NCBI GenBank assembly: GCA_905221605.1
Contig: CAJNDS010002790.1
Coordinates: 678,597-742,596 of the forward strand
DNA from: Symbiodinium natans
Taxonomy: Eukaryota > Sar > Dinophyceae > Suessiales > Symbiodiniaceae
Reading direction: 5' to 3'
Length of the DNA: 64,000 nucleotides
Positions within the stretch are counted from its first letter, which is position 1; each line of letters begins with the position of its first letter. Shown in pieces: positions 53,830-64,000 of the stretch. The notes beneath the pieces were generated by a model. The model had not been told where the DNA came from. It ran no database searches and was given only the letters and a program-made list of their open reading frames with translations. The position numbers and the translations under genes are program-made.

Positions 53830-54560
53830 TGACTAAGGCAGAATCTTAGTAACTCCAATCATGACTCTTGCTGTTCTTGGCATCATTATTCTGGTTAGGA
53901 TGAAGGACTCCCACTTGCCTCGCCGTCATTTGCACATGCGTCTGAATTTGAGTCTGAACATTGGGCTGTCTCCATGCACAAAAAACCCAAACAAACAGCA
54001 AGGAAGCAAACAAGGCGACGCATACATCGTGTTGCAAAGGAATACTCTTAGTCATCGTAGTATACCTCTGACTGAGGCAGAATCTTAGTAACTCCAAATC
54101 ATGACTCTTGCTGTTCTTGGCATCATTATTCTGGGTAGGATGAAGGACTCCCACTTGCCTCGCCGTCATTTGTACACGCGTCTGAATTTGAGTCTGAACG
54201 TTGGGCTGTCTGCACGCACAAAAAGCCCAAACAAACAGCAAGGAAGCAAATAGGGCGACGCATGAATCGTGCTGCAAAGGAATACTCTTAGTCGTCGTAG
54301 TATTCCTCTGACTAAGGCAGAATCTTAGTAACTCCGAATCATGACTCTTGCTGTTCTTGGCATCATTATTCTGGTTAGGATGAAGGACTCCCACTTGCCT
54401 CGCCGTCATTTGCATACGTGTCTGAATTTGAGTCTGAAAGTTGCAAGTCTCGGTTCAAGGGGCCTCGTTTCAGAGATGCTACGACGTCAGCAATCACGGG
54501 GCAGTTGTTTCGTTCCACCGGGCTGCTTGCGAAGTCTTGGGCAGTGGTCGGTGGAAAGCC
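53830..54560 (+). repeat. Direct repeat of 240 bp, three units
   Basis: ATGACTCTTGCTGTTCTTGG occurs at 53861, 54101 and 54341, exactly 240 bp apart. Each unit includes ACTCCCACTTGCCTCGCCGT; the first two also have AACAAACAGCAAGGAAGCAA. Related to the 5' part of the 821-bp repeat in block A. Confidence 0.95.
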
Positions 54561-55180
54561 AACGTGCCCGCTACTTCTGCACGCTTGTCAACTTTCGGTG
54601 CTCAGACCTGACCCCAACCAAAAACCACCCTGCACAGAACCTGCGCCCTTTCCCTATGGCGGCTCGTTTGCGTGAACGCCCTTGCTTCAGGGGTCTAAAG
54701 GTCGATGGTGGCAGTCCCTGAGACAATGCAGAAGACGCACAGCAAACTGCAATCAGGGATGAGGCTTGCTTCCACCACGAAGCTGCAAATTAGCAAGACT
54801 GATCTTGCTCGTCAGGACAAAAAGCACACAGTCTTCACCTGAACTTCAAGACAGCCTTCTCTGCTGGCTACGGGTCCGGTGTCGTGCACACCCACACTTG
54901 GCACTAATCCCGAAACCCTGAACCCTACACCCTAAACTCTAGACTTCTGGTCGTAGCCTCTCAGTCTGCTCTGCCCATCTGAAACAGCGCCTGGGCATGC
55001 AAAATCCGCGAAGTCCGGTGTTCCTCATGGACAGAAAGGAACAGCGAACAGCAAGAACGCGGCCTTTGCGGCCTACAAAGCACACACCGTGCTGCACACC
55101 TCATGCCAGACACCAACGGAGGAAGCACCTCAGAGCCCGTCTGGGCTCAGCCGCGGTTTAGGATGTAGGGTTAGGGTCCC

Positions 55181-55279
55181 GACAACTGTACTTGCAACCA
55201 TACTAGGGCACTTCAGGGGCTTATAAGTGGGTTATAAGTACAGTTCCAATTGGTTAATAGGTACCATGAACCTCCAAGT
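55181..55279. mobile_element. MITE-like element, family B copy 5, block B only
   Basis: The 99 bp from GACAACTGTACTTGCAACCA to GTACCATGAACCTCCAAGT interrupts a stretch that in block A runs from GGGTCCC straight into GGGCCC (about 40715-40725). Confidence 0.75.
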
Positions 55280-56469
55280 GGGCCCGGAGAATTCTAGTTT
55301 TAGGCTTCATGCCGCATGGGCTCGCGAATGCTGAAAACCTGCTCTTCAACAGCCGCGTCTGGTGAAGATCATGCTGCGGGCTCTTTGTACCCGCAACCCG
55401 CATGAACCTCTTGATATCCAAAGTCCACAAGTTCCCAGGTGCATCACCACCACTGCAAACCCATGTGAGTTTGGCCACAAGGCGGAGTCAGGCGAGGTGC
55501 TGTTTGCTTCCTGCTCTAACTTACAGAGGCTGTCAAGACGACCAGAACAAGGATGCCCTTACGAGGCATCGTGAAAAGGCTCCGAGTGCAATCTTTTTTG
55601 GCACCGGCACAGAACCAGCTTGTCATGCCGGCTTCCGGTTTCGGCGATGAGGTCACAAAAGATAGACGCAGGGCCTGCCTTTCATGGCATCGCACACGTG
55701 ACGCGTCTGACTGCACAAAGGCAAAATCAAACGGGGAAGCTGAATGGCAGCAATGCAGCATCTATCTCGATAACATGGCATTGTTTTAGTTTCCTCTTGA
55801 TTCCCTTTGACATTTTACAGGGCTTTGAGAATTGTTTCTTTGCTGTCAGGAGCCCTCCATCGCTTTCATGGACAAACTGTCAAAGAGGTGGCTGCACATT
55901 AGAGATCGTTGGAGACACTTGTGCGAGAACTTGTGCGAGCACTTGTGCGCACGTGCAGAGCCCCTGTGCCTTCGGGTCGACCTTACATCCCAACCCTAAA
56001 CGCTAAACCCACGCATCGCGTCTTGGGTCCGACGTTTCGGGGGGCCGGGACCATTTCCCGACGGGCTTGTCGGACACCCTCAGTTTGTGAGGGGGTGGGG
56101 TTGGGGCCCCATTATAGACCCCCAACTGTGGCTTTCCCTGGGAGCTGGATATAATTTGAAAAACCCATTTCAGACCCCTTGTTGGTTATGGACTTGTCGG
56201 TGTTAGCTATGGTTTGGTTCTCTAGACCGCAACGAAAAGGTCATGAGACCCTTCAGTGAAGGGTTGACGTGAAATGGGTAAGCTGGGAAAGGTCTAAAAT
56301 GGTCCTATCCCCATTTCAAACCTCCGATTTCCGGACCCTCAAAGGTCACCATTCCAGACCCCCACAAGCTGAGGCTGAGGGGATCTTGTCGGTACATACA
56401 GGCACCGTTTCAGGACGGTGCCCTACGACGATGCCGTGCAAGTGTGCAACGCACTGGGCGCTTTGGTCA

Positions 56470-57010
56470 ATGAGTGACCATGGCTCCAAACTGTAGAGCT
56501 CCTGGCAGTTACTTGCAAAGGTGGTTGGCTTTGGCGCGGCCACACCAAAGAAGCCTTGGCGTAGCGTCCACGACGCAGCGGAAGAAGATGCCACTGGTTC
56601 TTTCATGTGAAGATTCCTAACCGAGGCTGGCATGTCGCCTGACCTCACGCGACCCAAGTGTTCAGGACGCGCGAAAAGAAAGAACTTACCGGCCTTCGCC
56701 AGGTCTGCAGCTTGGCGGTCGTCGTCCATGAGCCATGGAAAACCATGTGGCAAATCCCGCAGTGCGTAGTGCGCGAGGGCCAAACACCCCTGCGAAATTG
56801 AACCTTGCTCTGGAAAAAGTAGAACAAGGTGGACTAAAAATGGTAACGTCGTACGTCTGAGAGTGAATGTCCGTGAATATGTCATCCTAGGCACTGTCGA
56901 GTGAGAGGTCCTGTTAAGGACCTCGCTTGATCTCATATTCTGTGAGCTTTTTCAAATGCAACTCACAGGTATCAGCCAAGAAATCACGGATATCACCATC
57001 CGGGCTCCCA
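56470..57010 (-). pseudogene. Methyltransferase-like PPC domain relic, block B (longer copy)
   Basis: Reading the minus strand: LSLDSA, a stop, DDIFTDI, then SPPCSTFSRAR, GPRALR, a change of frame, LPHGFPWLMDDD, FFLFARPEHLG and, about 60 residues on, APKPTTFASN. It keeps the KPTTF part lost in block A and shared with FDQGALGH...KPTTF of the copia element. In-frame stop and frameshift mark it as dead. It resembles a captured or retroelement-derived domain on its own; I see no integrase or reverse transcriptase beside it. Confidence 0.6.
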
Positions 57011-58733
57011 CCTGCATGAAAGGAGTCAGTTCTCGCCATTTTGACTCTTGCTGTTTTTGGCTGGCAAATTCCAAACCCGCAAGGTTTCTTTTTTAATTCA
57101 AATCTTTCAGGAATCAGATCCCCGATCATGTTTTAACTAGTGTACCGGACATGGTTCGCGCTCCCGGGCAGTTGCGGCTCCCGGCGCGGGACCAAATTGA
57201 GCGGGCGTAACGATGGGTTTGAGGGTCATGGTGTTCATTGTAAAACCCATGGTTTTTGCGTCGTCGGACGAAGCTCAAATGAAGCCTACAGCCCGAAGCT
57301 GTCATCATCTTACCGCAAGCGCTATCGCGAGGCATAGCGTGAGAAACTACAGCTCGCCAAACCTAGGTCTCGCCACGCATCCTGCCTTACGCCAACGCAA
57401 ACCTGATCATGAACTTTTACTCCTTGTCGTCTTGCAAGGAAGTCCTTCATTTCGGCGCCGCCCCTTCTAAAAACTCCAGAGCAGGGGGCTCTTCACCAAG
57501 CCCGCGAGACTGGTTCATCGTGGCTGACCTGCCGGAGCTGCAGCTGTCAGTCATCGCCCCCGGTACCAGCATCGCCTGTCAGAGTCACACTTTTCGTCTT
57601 GGAATGACAACATGCAAGGCCGTGAGAGCCGGGCTCAGGGTTCCCGGTGCTGAGGGCGAACAACGAGGTGGTGGCAGTCCCGATGCGCAAAACTTTGCAA
57701 ACTGACATGGGATCGTGTCGGGAGAAGGGGGCAAACTCAAGCTCCCGAACCTGGCGTCCTTTCTGAACAGGACAGCTGCTCCCATGCTGGGTCAATCTCC
57801 GTTCTTTTACGCAAAGACACAGGGCATGGGCTGCATTAAGTTAAGGTCCTCTGAAGAACAAGTGGCCGAGGAGACGGGCAGCTCTCTTGTTTACAGAGCC
57901 ACAGGGTTTAGGGTTTAGGGTTTGAGGGAGCTTGCAAAATGAGCCTGGCCTGTCATCGCATTAACAAGTAAATAGACGCGCGCACAAGGAGAAACCACGT
58001 CTGGGAGCAAACCCTGTGCCGCGCGAACAGCGCGACGCGATGCGTTGATGGAGGCCCGACGCAGCAACCACAGGCACGCCGAGCTTGCTTCGGAACCCCG
58101 GCCATGAAAGGAAACCCAGAGGGTCCATCTGTCGTACGATTATGGAATTAGGTACCCAAAAAACCCCGTTCAGTATGGTTGTGGGTGCCTGAGTCCAGAA
58201 GGGTATTACAGAACTCCTGGAGATCTGCCAGCCGTCCTGCCTTTTCTGGGAGCTCCTTTGCCTTTTTTTGAGAAGTGAACTTCTACCAGAAGGAAACTTC
58301 AGGACAGGGTGGACATGCATGGAGGGGTCAGGCCCAGGGAACTTATCTTCAAGTCCTGGGTCCTGACCCCATTGCAGAGATCAAGATCTTCGGGCTTGAG
58401 CCCTGGAGAATCGTTGCACTCGGACAAAAGGTGGGACTTTTTCTCAGCCACACGACTGGGATAAAATCCTTGAAGGCCTGACCCTGCGAGCGACAGGTTC
58501 TGGTACGTGACATTGGATTCGCAAACCGCCATGTGCAGGATAAACTCCTGCAGGCGCAGCCCTACATGCCTCAGGAGACCAGATCTAAGCAACGAAACTT
58601 AGGGGCCTGAGCCTCCGATTTTATCCTGGTCGTGTGCGACCCCTGTCTTCAGGAGTTACAGCAGACTCCATAAACCCTAAACCCTAAACCCTACATTGTA
58701 GGGAGGCTTCATCACCGTGCCATACCCTGCTTC

Positions 58734-58814
58734 GTTTAGGGTTTAGGGTTTAGGGTTTAGGGTTTAGGGTTTAGGGTTTAGGGTTTAGGGTTTAGGGTTT
58801 AGGGTTTAGGGTTA
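58734..58814 (+). repeat. Perfect TTTAGGG array
   Basis: About eleven uninterrupted units. A short CCCTAAA run at 58672-58694 faces it. The homologous part of block A (about 45785) has no array. Confidence 0.95.
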
Positions 58815-59960
58815 AACTCCCACCACTTTCCCCAAACAGGGAACCTCTTGACAGGGCAAGACATGGCGTCTGAGCAACCCATGGCTGCCAGTGGAATCTG
58901 AAAACCCGAATACAGTGGGCCGAGGCAAGACCTCAACTGCAGGCGCAGCCGGCTTAGGCGGATCGCGCGCCTGCCGACATGAGCAAGTCCTTGCTGACCA
59001 GCCCCGCACTCACCGGTTTTTTAAGCCCAGCAACTTCCGGGAGAACGTCGCATCATCATCTTGGCTGATAAGACTCCCGGGGCTGAACGCAATGCTAACA
59101 TACATCTGTCTGCAATCCCTCGAAATCCTTACTTCTGAGGGCGGTGCGAGGGCAAACCAACACAAGGGGAGCGCAACACCTAAAGAGATGCTCATAATGG
59201 GCATCCCCGGGCACAGGCAAGCGAGCGCCCCTTGCGAACTTCCGGACGCCTGCAGGCGCAATGACCCAACATTCGGCATTGGCAACAGCATGTGCCACAG
59301 TCCCACAAAGCAGCCGATATGAAACCAAAGAATGGATAAGTTCCCAGATGAAGGTCCCCAAGGAAACAGTCGTAATCGTGTCTCCCGTGCATCTCCGAAC
59401 TGTTTGCGATGCTCTCGGGCACACATGGACCTTTCCGATCAGCGGATGTCGTTCCATTGACTTTGCTCTTTCACTTGTCACTCACATACTGTTTTGCAGA
59501 CTTCACACGTTTGGCGTAGTGAGACTTGGGAGAACCATGAGAAGGCGAAGAACAACTCTTTAGCAACGGCCACTGACACTACAGGCATCCGTCTTCTCAA
59601 AGAAGGAAAAGGAAGACAACTGCGGTCAGACAACTGAAGTGAGCGGAGCTCCGCACAAGGCAGTGAGACATGTGCCTGCAAGCCCAGCACATCATTCCAA
59701 ACACCTGACTGGCTCGAGGGCCGATACTTGCACGAAAAGGATGTACAACTGCTACGCTAAACACCGACCTCTGCAAAGAATACTCGAGAGGCATGGAAGA
59801 AGCTGTAAGCAACAGCCAGCCTGAAGATTGAAACAGCACGGCATCCATCCTCTCAAGGGAGGACACGGAGGCACTCCTGGCTCCTCGAGAAGACACCTAC
59901 CCGACTTCTGAGGGCGCGAAGACAGCCCAAGAGAATGGGAGGGCGTATTAGGTGCACCAA

Positions 59961-60003
59961 ACCCCTAAACCCTAAACCCTAAACCCCAAACCCTAAACCC
60001 CAG
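59961..60003 (-). repeat. CCCTAAA run
   Basis: Five to six units, absent from the homologous place in block A (about 47450). Confidence 0.85.
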
Positions 60004-61015
60004 CTTCCAGTTTAAGTTTCGACGCAGTCCTCATTAAGGGCTGTCTATGGCTGCTCGGCTAGCCAGGTAGGCGAGTCCCAGCGGGAACAGCCCATGCTAA
60101 CCTACTGTAGATGCTTGTGAAAGCCCTGTCACGGTGCGGTGACGCCGGAAGTGCTGAAACAGGCCATGCATCGGAAGCCCACTTGCCGACCCATCGGTCC
60201 TACTGGCATGTAGTCCACGACTGCACCAGTCTGCACAGAGAAGGTCAATCTGGCACAACCCATCCAGGAACTTATCCAAAGCCTCCTCTACTCCGCGAAA
60301 CTTTAAATCCGGAGCCCTGCGCCAATTCTACTGCTTACAACTTTCGGTTTGTTCCTGACACCCTGCAAAGGTCATCAATGACGTTGAACGAACAAGATCA
60401 TCACGAACAAGGGGCAGTGGGAGGAAAATGTGGACTGCAGGCTGCGCAACCGATCCGCTTGAAGCGCAACTGGCCCGAAAGCAGGTTTCTCACAGAGCCC
60501 CCCCTGCTTTCATAAGGCGCGTCGGATGCAGTCTCAGATTGCATGTCTCCTATAGAGGCGGCGACCGATAATCTCCCTCGACCCAAGATCCCGTCAGAGC
60601 ACGAACAGGGCCAAAGCCCCAGGGGCACAGCCCCAGGGGCAGAGCCCATGGCGCGCAGAACTTCCAGCCCATCGACCCTGCTCCTCAGCCCGAATCTTGA
60701 GAAGTGATGAGTCCCAGGCGTCGGCCACACGCAAAGTCAGGGCCTCCGCACACGACTGGACCTGCTGGCACGCTTGAGACAGGCTCGTGCATGCGGACGG
60801 GTGTCGGAGGCCAGATGCCACTTCCACTTGGCAGGACGCAAGCTCACCTCACGAAGCGAGTGGCGCCTTTGAGCAACTTGACTACTTGTCAGCTCAGCGT
60901 GCCTCAGAACGCTCAAGGAAGAAGCAGGCTCAGGGGCAAAAGCATCAGGTCCACAGGGGCTTGTGATGAGCAGCTTTCTTCCGAGCAGTTGACGAGAAAC
61001 AGTTATTCCTGCTCA

Positions 61016-62318
61016 GAATGCCTTCTGCACAGGCTCTGCGACAGTTGAGGCGGGATCGGTCCGTGTAGCTGTGGGCCATGTCTGGGTTGGGAGTTCTGGA
61101 AAGCTTAACACCTCTTTCGGCATCTTCGAAGCCAGCAGAAGCACCAAAGCCCAGGGGGGTGCAGAAGCTTCCCGCCCATCGACCCCCGGACGCAGCTCAT
61201 CAGCCCGAATCCTCGCCGCGATTCAACTTCAACCCACCCCTGAGACCCCAATGCATGGAGAGAACCCGGCTCCTACAGCGACTGCTTTCGTTCTTGTATT
61301 TCTTGCTCACAGCCCCGATGTCACGGTCACGGGAGGAAAGAAGGACAGACACTACGCTAAGCAGGCAAACTGGAATCCTCGCTGCCACCACCTCGCTTGC
61401 TGAAAGCTTTGTCGAGCTCTTGGGGATGTGTGCAAGCATCCAAGCAACTGGGCTTGGACCTTTTGGACACATCCTGCGCGCTGCGCACACGCGTCGGGGT
61501 GACGGTCGCCATCCCACCCAGGCCGGGGATCACGGCAGCGCGCAAAAACATGCAGAAGAACCATGGGAGGCCCATCTTCTTCCCGCACGCCATCACGCCG
61601 CATCCCCCGAAGCAAGGTCAAGGATCCTTAAGCTTTTGCACTTAGACCCTCAAAGAGCCGGAGCCCGAGCTGGTGCCCATCTTCGACACTCAGCCCAGGC
61701 GCAAGGAAGCCTGCGGAGACCCCAAGGCAACAAGCCCGCAGCTGAGGGATGGAACCCGAAGCCGTCCTCTTGCCCAAAGGACAGGCCTGTCCTGCCGAGG
61801 CCTCTTGCTGTTGATGGCCCAGGCTCTTTGTGTCCCAGGTTTTAGAGCTTCGGAGCTCAGGGGGCCTGCAAGGGGGGATGCCTGATTTGGGGGAACCCCA
61901 GCTGCGCCAGAAGCTGGGCTGTGTCTGACTGAAGAGGCACAGGCCCCCTTAAGGGCAGGAGGAGCGGCTTCCCAAGAGCTTGCTCTGTTCAAGCCTCAGG
62001 GAGCCCTTCTTCAGAGTCACCGCAAAGGAGATGTCTTGAAAGGGGGTGTTTTGGCATCCCGCAACCTTCCTACATCCCAGCATCAGCAGACAGAGGCTAC
62101 AAGCTTCCTCAAAGCTTCGGAACTCCGTACTCGGCAACGGGGCGCTGGGCAGCCGCCGTGGGCCTTTTGAAGCTTCGACCTACGGTACACCTCCCTCGTT
62201 GTTGGGTGTCTCCCTCCCTTCTCTGCAAAAGGCTCCTCTGGGTTTGGGCTTCCGGCCTGCTTGCACTACAGCTGCGCCCTGCGCTGAAACTGCGCCCACG
62301 TCGGTGAAGCGTCAGGCC
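61016..62318. repeat. Insertion in block B carrying copy 2 of the 1.1 kb segment
   Basis: 61209-62303 matches 27781-28878. The insert is flanked by two versions of the same 260-bp block B stretch (60745-61005 and 62318-62580), both containing GCTGGCACGCTTGA and a CAGCTTTCTTC(C/G)GAGCAG segment. The arrangement looks like duplication around an inserted segment. Confidence 0.75.
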
Positions 62319-62962
62319 TCCGCACATGATTGGAGCTGCTGGCACGCTTGAAGCAGGCTCGTGACGCATCCACACGGGTGTCGGGGGCAAGAAGCCACTT
62401 CAACTGGCAGGATGAAAGCTCAAGTCACAAAGCGAATCATGCCTTGAGCAGCTCAGCTACTTGTCCGCTCAGCATCCCAAGAAAGCCCAAGGAATGAGAA
62501 AGCAGGCTCAAGGGCTAAAGCAGGAGGTCCCCTCGGGCTTGCGATGGCCAGCTTTCTTCGGAGCAGGTGACAAGCAACAGTTATTTCCCGGCAAGGGCCC
62601 TTCTGTGACTGCGGATGCCGATTCCGTCTGAGGGACAGAACAGCGCAATGGAGCGGACCAACTGCCATGATGCGGTTTCTGGATCTGACGCTTGCAATTT
62701 ACGTTAATCATTCACAATGTTCTGCCTCTTAAGCCTTTGACCTGGTCCATGGACATCATGATCTGCCCCATGAGAACTACAAGGCCGATCTTAATTTAGG
62801 CAACGTACTCCAAAATTGAACAATCAGCTCAGCAAAAAGGCTATGTTGTCCGACGCACGTCCAAGACGTACCACTGACGTATTCTTGAGCTGAAAGCGGC
62901 ATACAACGATCCGAGTGCTTCTGTCTTTCGGAATCAGCAAACCGCTTACCCAACCGAACAAA

Positions 62963-64000
62963 GTCAATGGACAATCAGTCCAAAACAGGACAACTGACCA
63001 GCAACGACATGTTGCGGCTTCGTTGCGGGTCAAGTGAAACAAAGTACATGCGTTGTTGTTCTATTCAAGTGTTGTTGCTTTGCTGGCAGCCAATTCAATA
63101 CCGATGGACACAACCAACAAGTTGGCAACATAGAATCGCATGTTCGCAACGGGCCGGGCCGGGCCCCCGCAATGAAGCAACGCAACAGGCCTTTGACACG
63201 CTGCCAACAAAAAATGCGGCTGTTTGGTCATGCACCTCGCCCGCGGACAGTTGTACCTGAACGCTGCCCCGAGAAAATGCCACGCTCCCTCAGTAAAACG
63301 CCAGCCTGTGCTGGAAAGCGAGCTGGCAAAATTCGCCGTGGCTTCAAGCCGAGAAGCGTCTTGAACATTCACAGACCATGATCTGGTCTGCTTCCACAAA
63401 GACCGAGCAATGCCCCTTCTCCTGGTAATTGTTGGGGGTCTTTTGCTGGGATTCCCTTGGACCCCTCCGAGGACCGTTGTGCGTGCTACACCCGGTGTTG
63501 GGCCAGCCCGGTGGCCAAGGCGGCGTGCGCAAGCGTTTGTGTCCCCTTCTAGCTACAAAGGGACGTTCAGAAAGGGGCGGCTATGCCAAATCCGCGGGAT
63601 CCAGTGTAAGGGCCCTTTTAAACCCTGTAAAGTACAAACCCAGCTTGCGTGTCTGAGTTCTTGGAAGTAGGGAGCCGAGAAATGTCGAAAATCACGCCCT
63701 GGGCCGACTCTGGGGAGTGGACGCTGATTCGCCGCCAGGCGTTCTCGATTTCTCTTCATGGAAGTCTTGTTTGACGTCCTGTTTGAAGCATCTGTATCAC
63801 TTGGACTTGGCAGACATGGCGAGAAAAGTGCAGAAAGAAGGCGGCGACACTAAAATGGCCAAAGCCAGGAGATCCAAAGCAGCTGACATGGAGTCCGACC
63901 CATGCACCTGCCCAGCAACCCAGTTTACACAATCACCACCGTGGCAAGTTTGGGATCTCATGGGATTTCATGAACCAACATGTTGTTGAATGTGGATAGG
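62963..64000. other. Unassigned end of the window
   Basis: No gene recognised. 63345-63545 shares short stretches with 33640-33710 (CCGAGAAGCGT and GCGCAAGCGTTT contexts), so the same dispersed repeat family flanks both ends of the duplicated region. Confidence 0.5.

Larger units (their letters stand above)
49395..62962 (+). repeat. Segmental duplication block B (13.6 kb)
   Basis: Second copy of block A. Relative to A it has family B elements at 52281-52345 and 55181-55279, a 240-bp triplication, about 1.1 kb at 55530-56640 that A lacks, and about 1.3 kb at 61016-62318 that is related to 27781-28878. It lacks most of the 821-bp tandem repeat. The offset between blocks shrinks from 14.6 kb to 12.7 kb and grows again to 14.2 kb because of these differences. 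Confidence 0.9.

Noticed and set aside
1-64000. tRNA or rRNA genes
   Set aside because: I looked for tRNA T-loop-type sequences and rRNA-like stretches and saw none that fold convincingly; a covariance-model scan would be decisive.

Overview
The window looks like dinoflagellate nuclear DNA, most likely from the Symbiodiniaceae. The reasons are many interstitial TTTAGGG/CCCTAAA runs, very low gene density, a Ty1/copia polyprotein of the type common in those genomes, and a sequence resembling the dinoflagellate spliced leader inside the LTR. This assignment is inferred from sequence character only; there is no rRNA, organellar or named host gene to anchor it. I see no convincing host gene. The many short open frames overlap on both strands and lack recognisable domains.

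Layout. 1-10389: mosaic of degenerate telomere-like arrays in both orientations with several roughly 100 bp inverted-repeat (MITE-like) elements. 10390-20293: one full-length Ty1/copia element of 9904 bp with two identical 219 bp LTRs. It sits in a CCCTAAA array and is flanked by CCCTA on both sides. 20294-22130: more telomere-like arrays and a hairpin element. 22130-31340: GC-rich sequence without recognised genes, containing a 1.1 kb segment that recurs near 61-62 kb. 31855-32800: a satellite of about 118 bp. 32860-34550: non-coding, with an intact MITE-like element flanked by an 8 bp duplication. 34555-48727 (block A) and 49395-62962 (block B): a large direct segmental duplication with internal tandem repeats, local insertions and deletions, and one broken minus-strand gene fragment in each copy. 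62963-64000: unassigned.

The copia element is the main biological object. Its coding part reads, in order: gag with a CCCH finger and a CCHC knuckle; two tandem aspartic-protease-like repeats; a region with cytosine-C5-methyltransferase-like motifs (FSG and PPC); an HHCC zinc motif and a D,D35E integrase core with a long acidic insertion; a domain with the HxD...H...R signature of TET/JBP-type 2-oxoglutarate/Fe(II) dioxygenases; reverse transcriptase (YVDD); RNase H; and a C-terminal extension with a hydrophobic segment and a Cys/His cluster. It lies in three frames joined by two apparent -1 shifts. The primer-binding site matches the anticodon region of an initiator tRNA-Met, as in the half-tRNA priming known for Drosophila copia.

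The strongest candidate for a little-described system is this pairing, in one retrotransposon, of a methyltransferase-like region and a DNA-dioxygenase-like domain, in a lineage whose DNA is rich in 5-methylcytosine and 5-hydroxymethyluracil. The domain calls are motif readings made by eye and need profile or structure searches.
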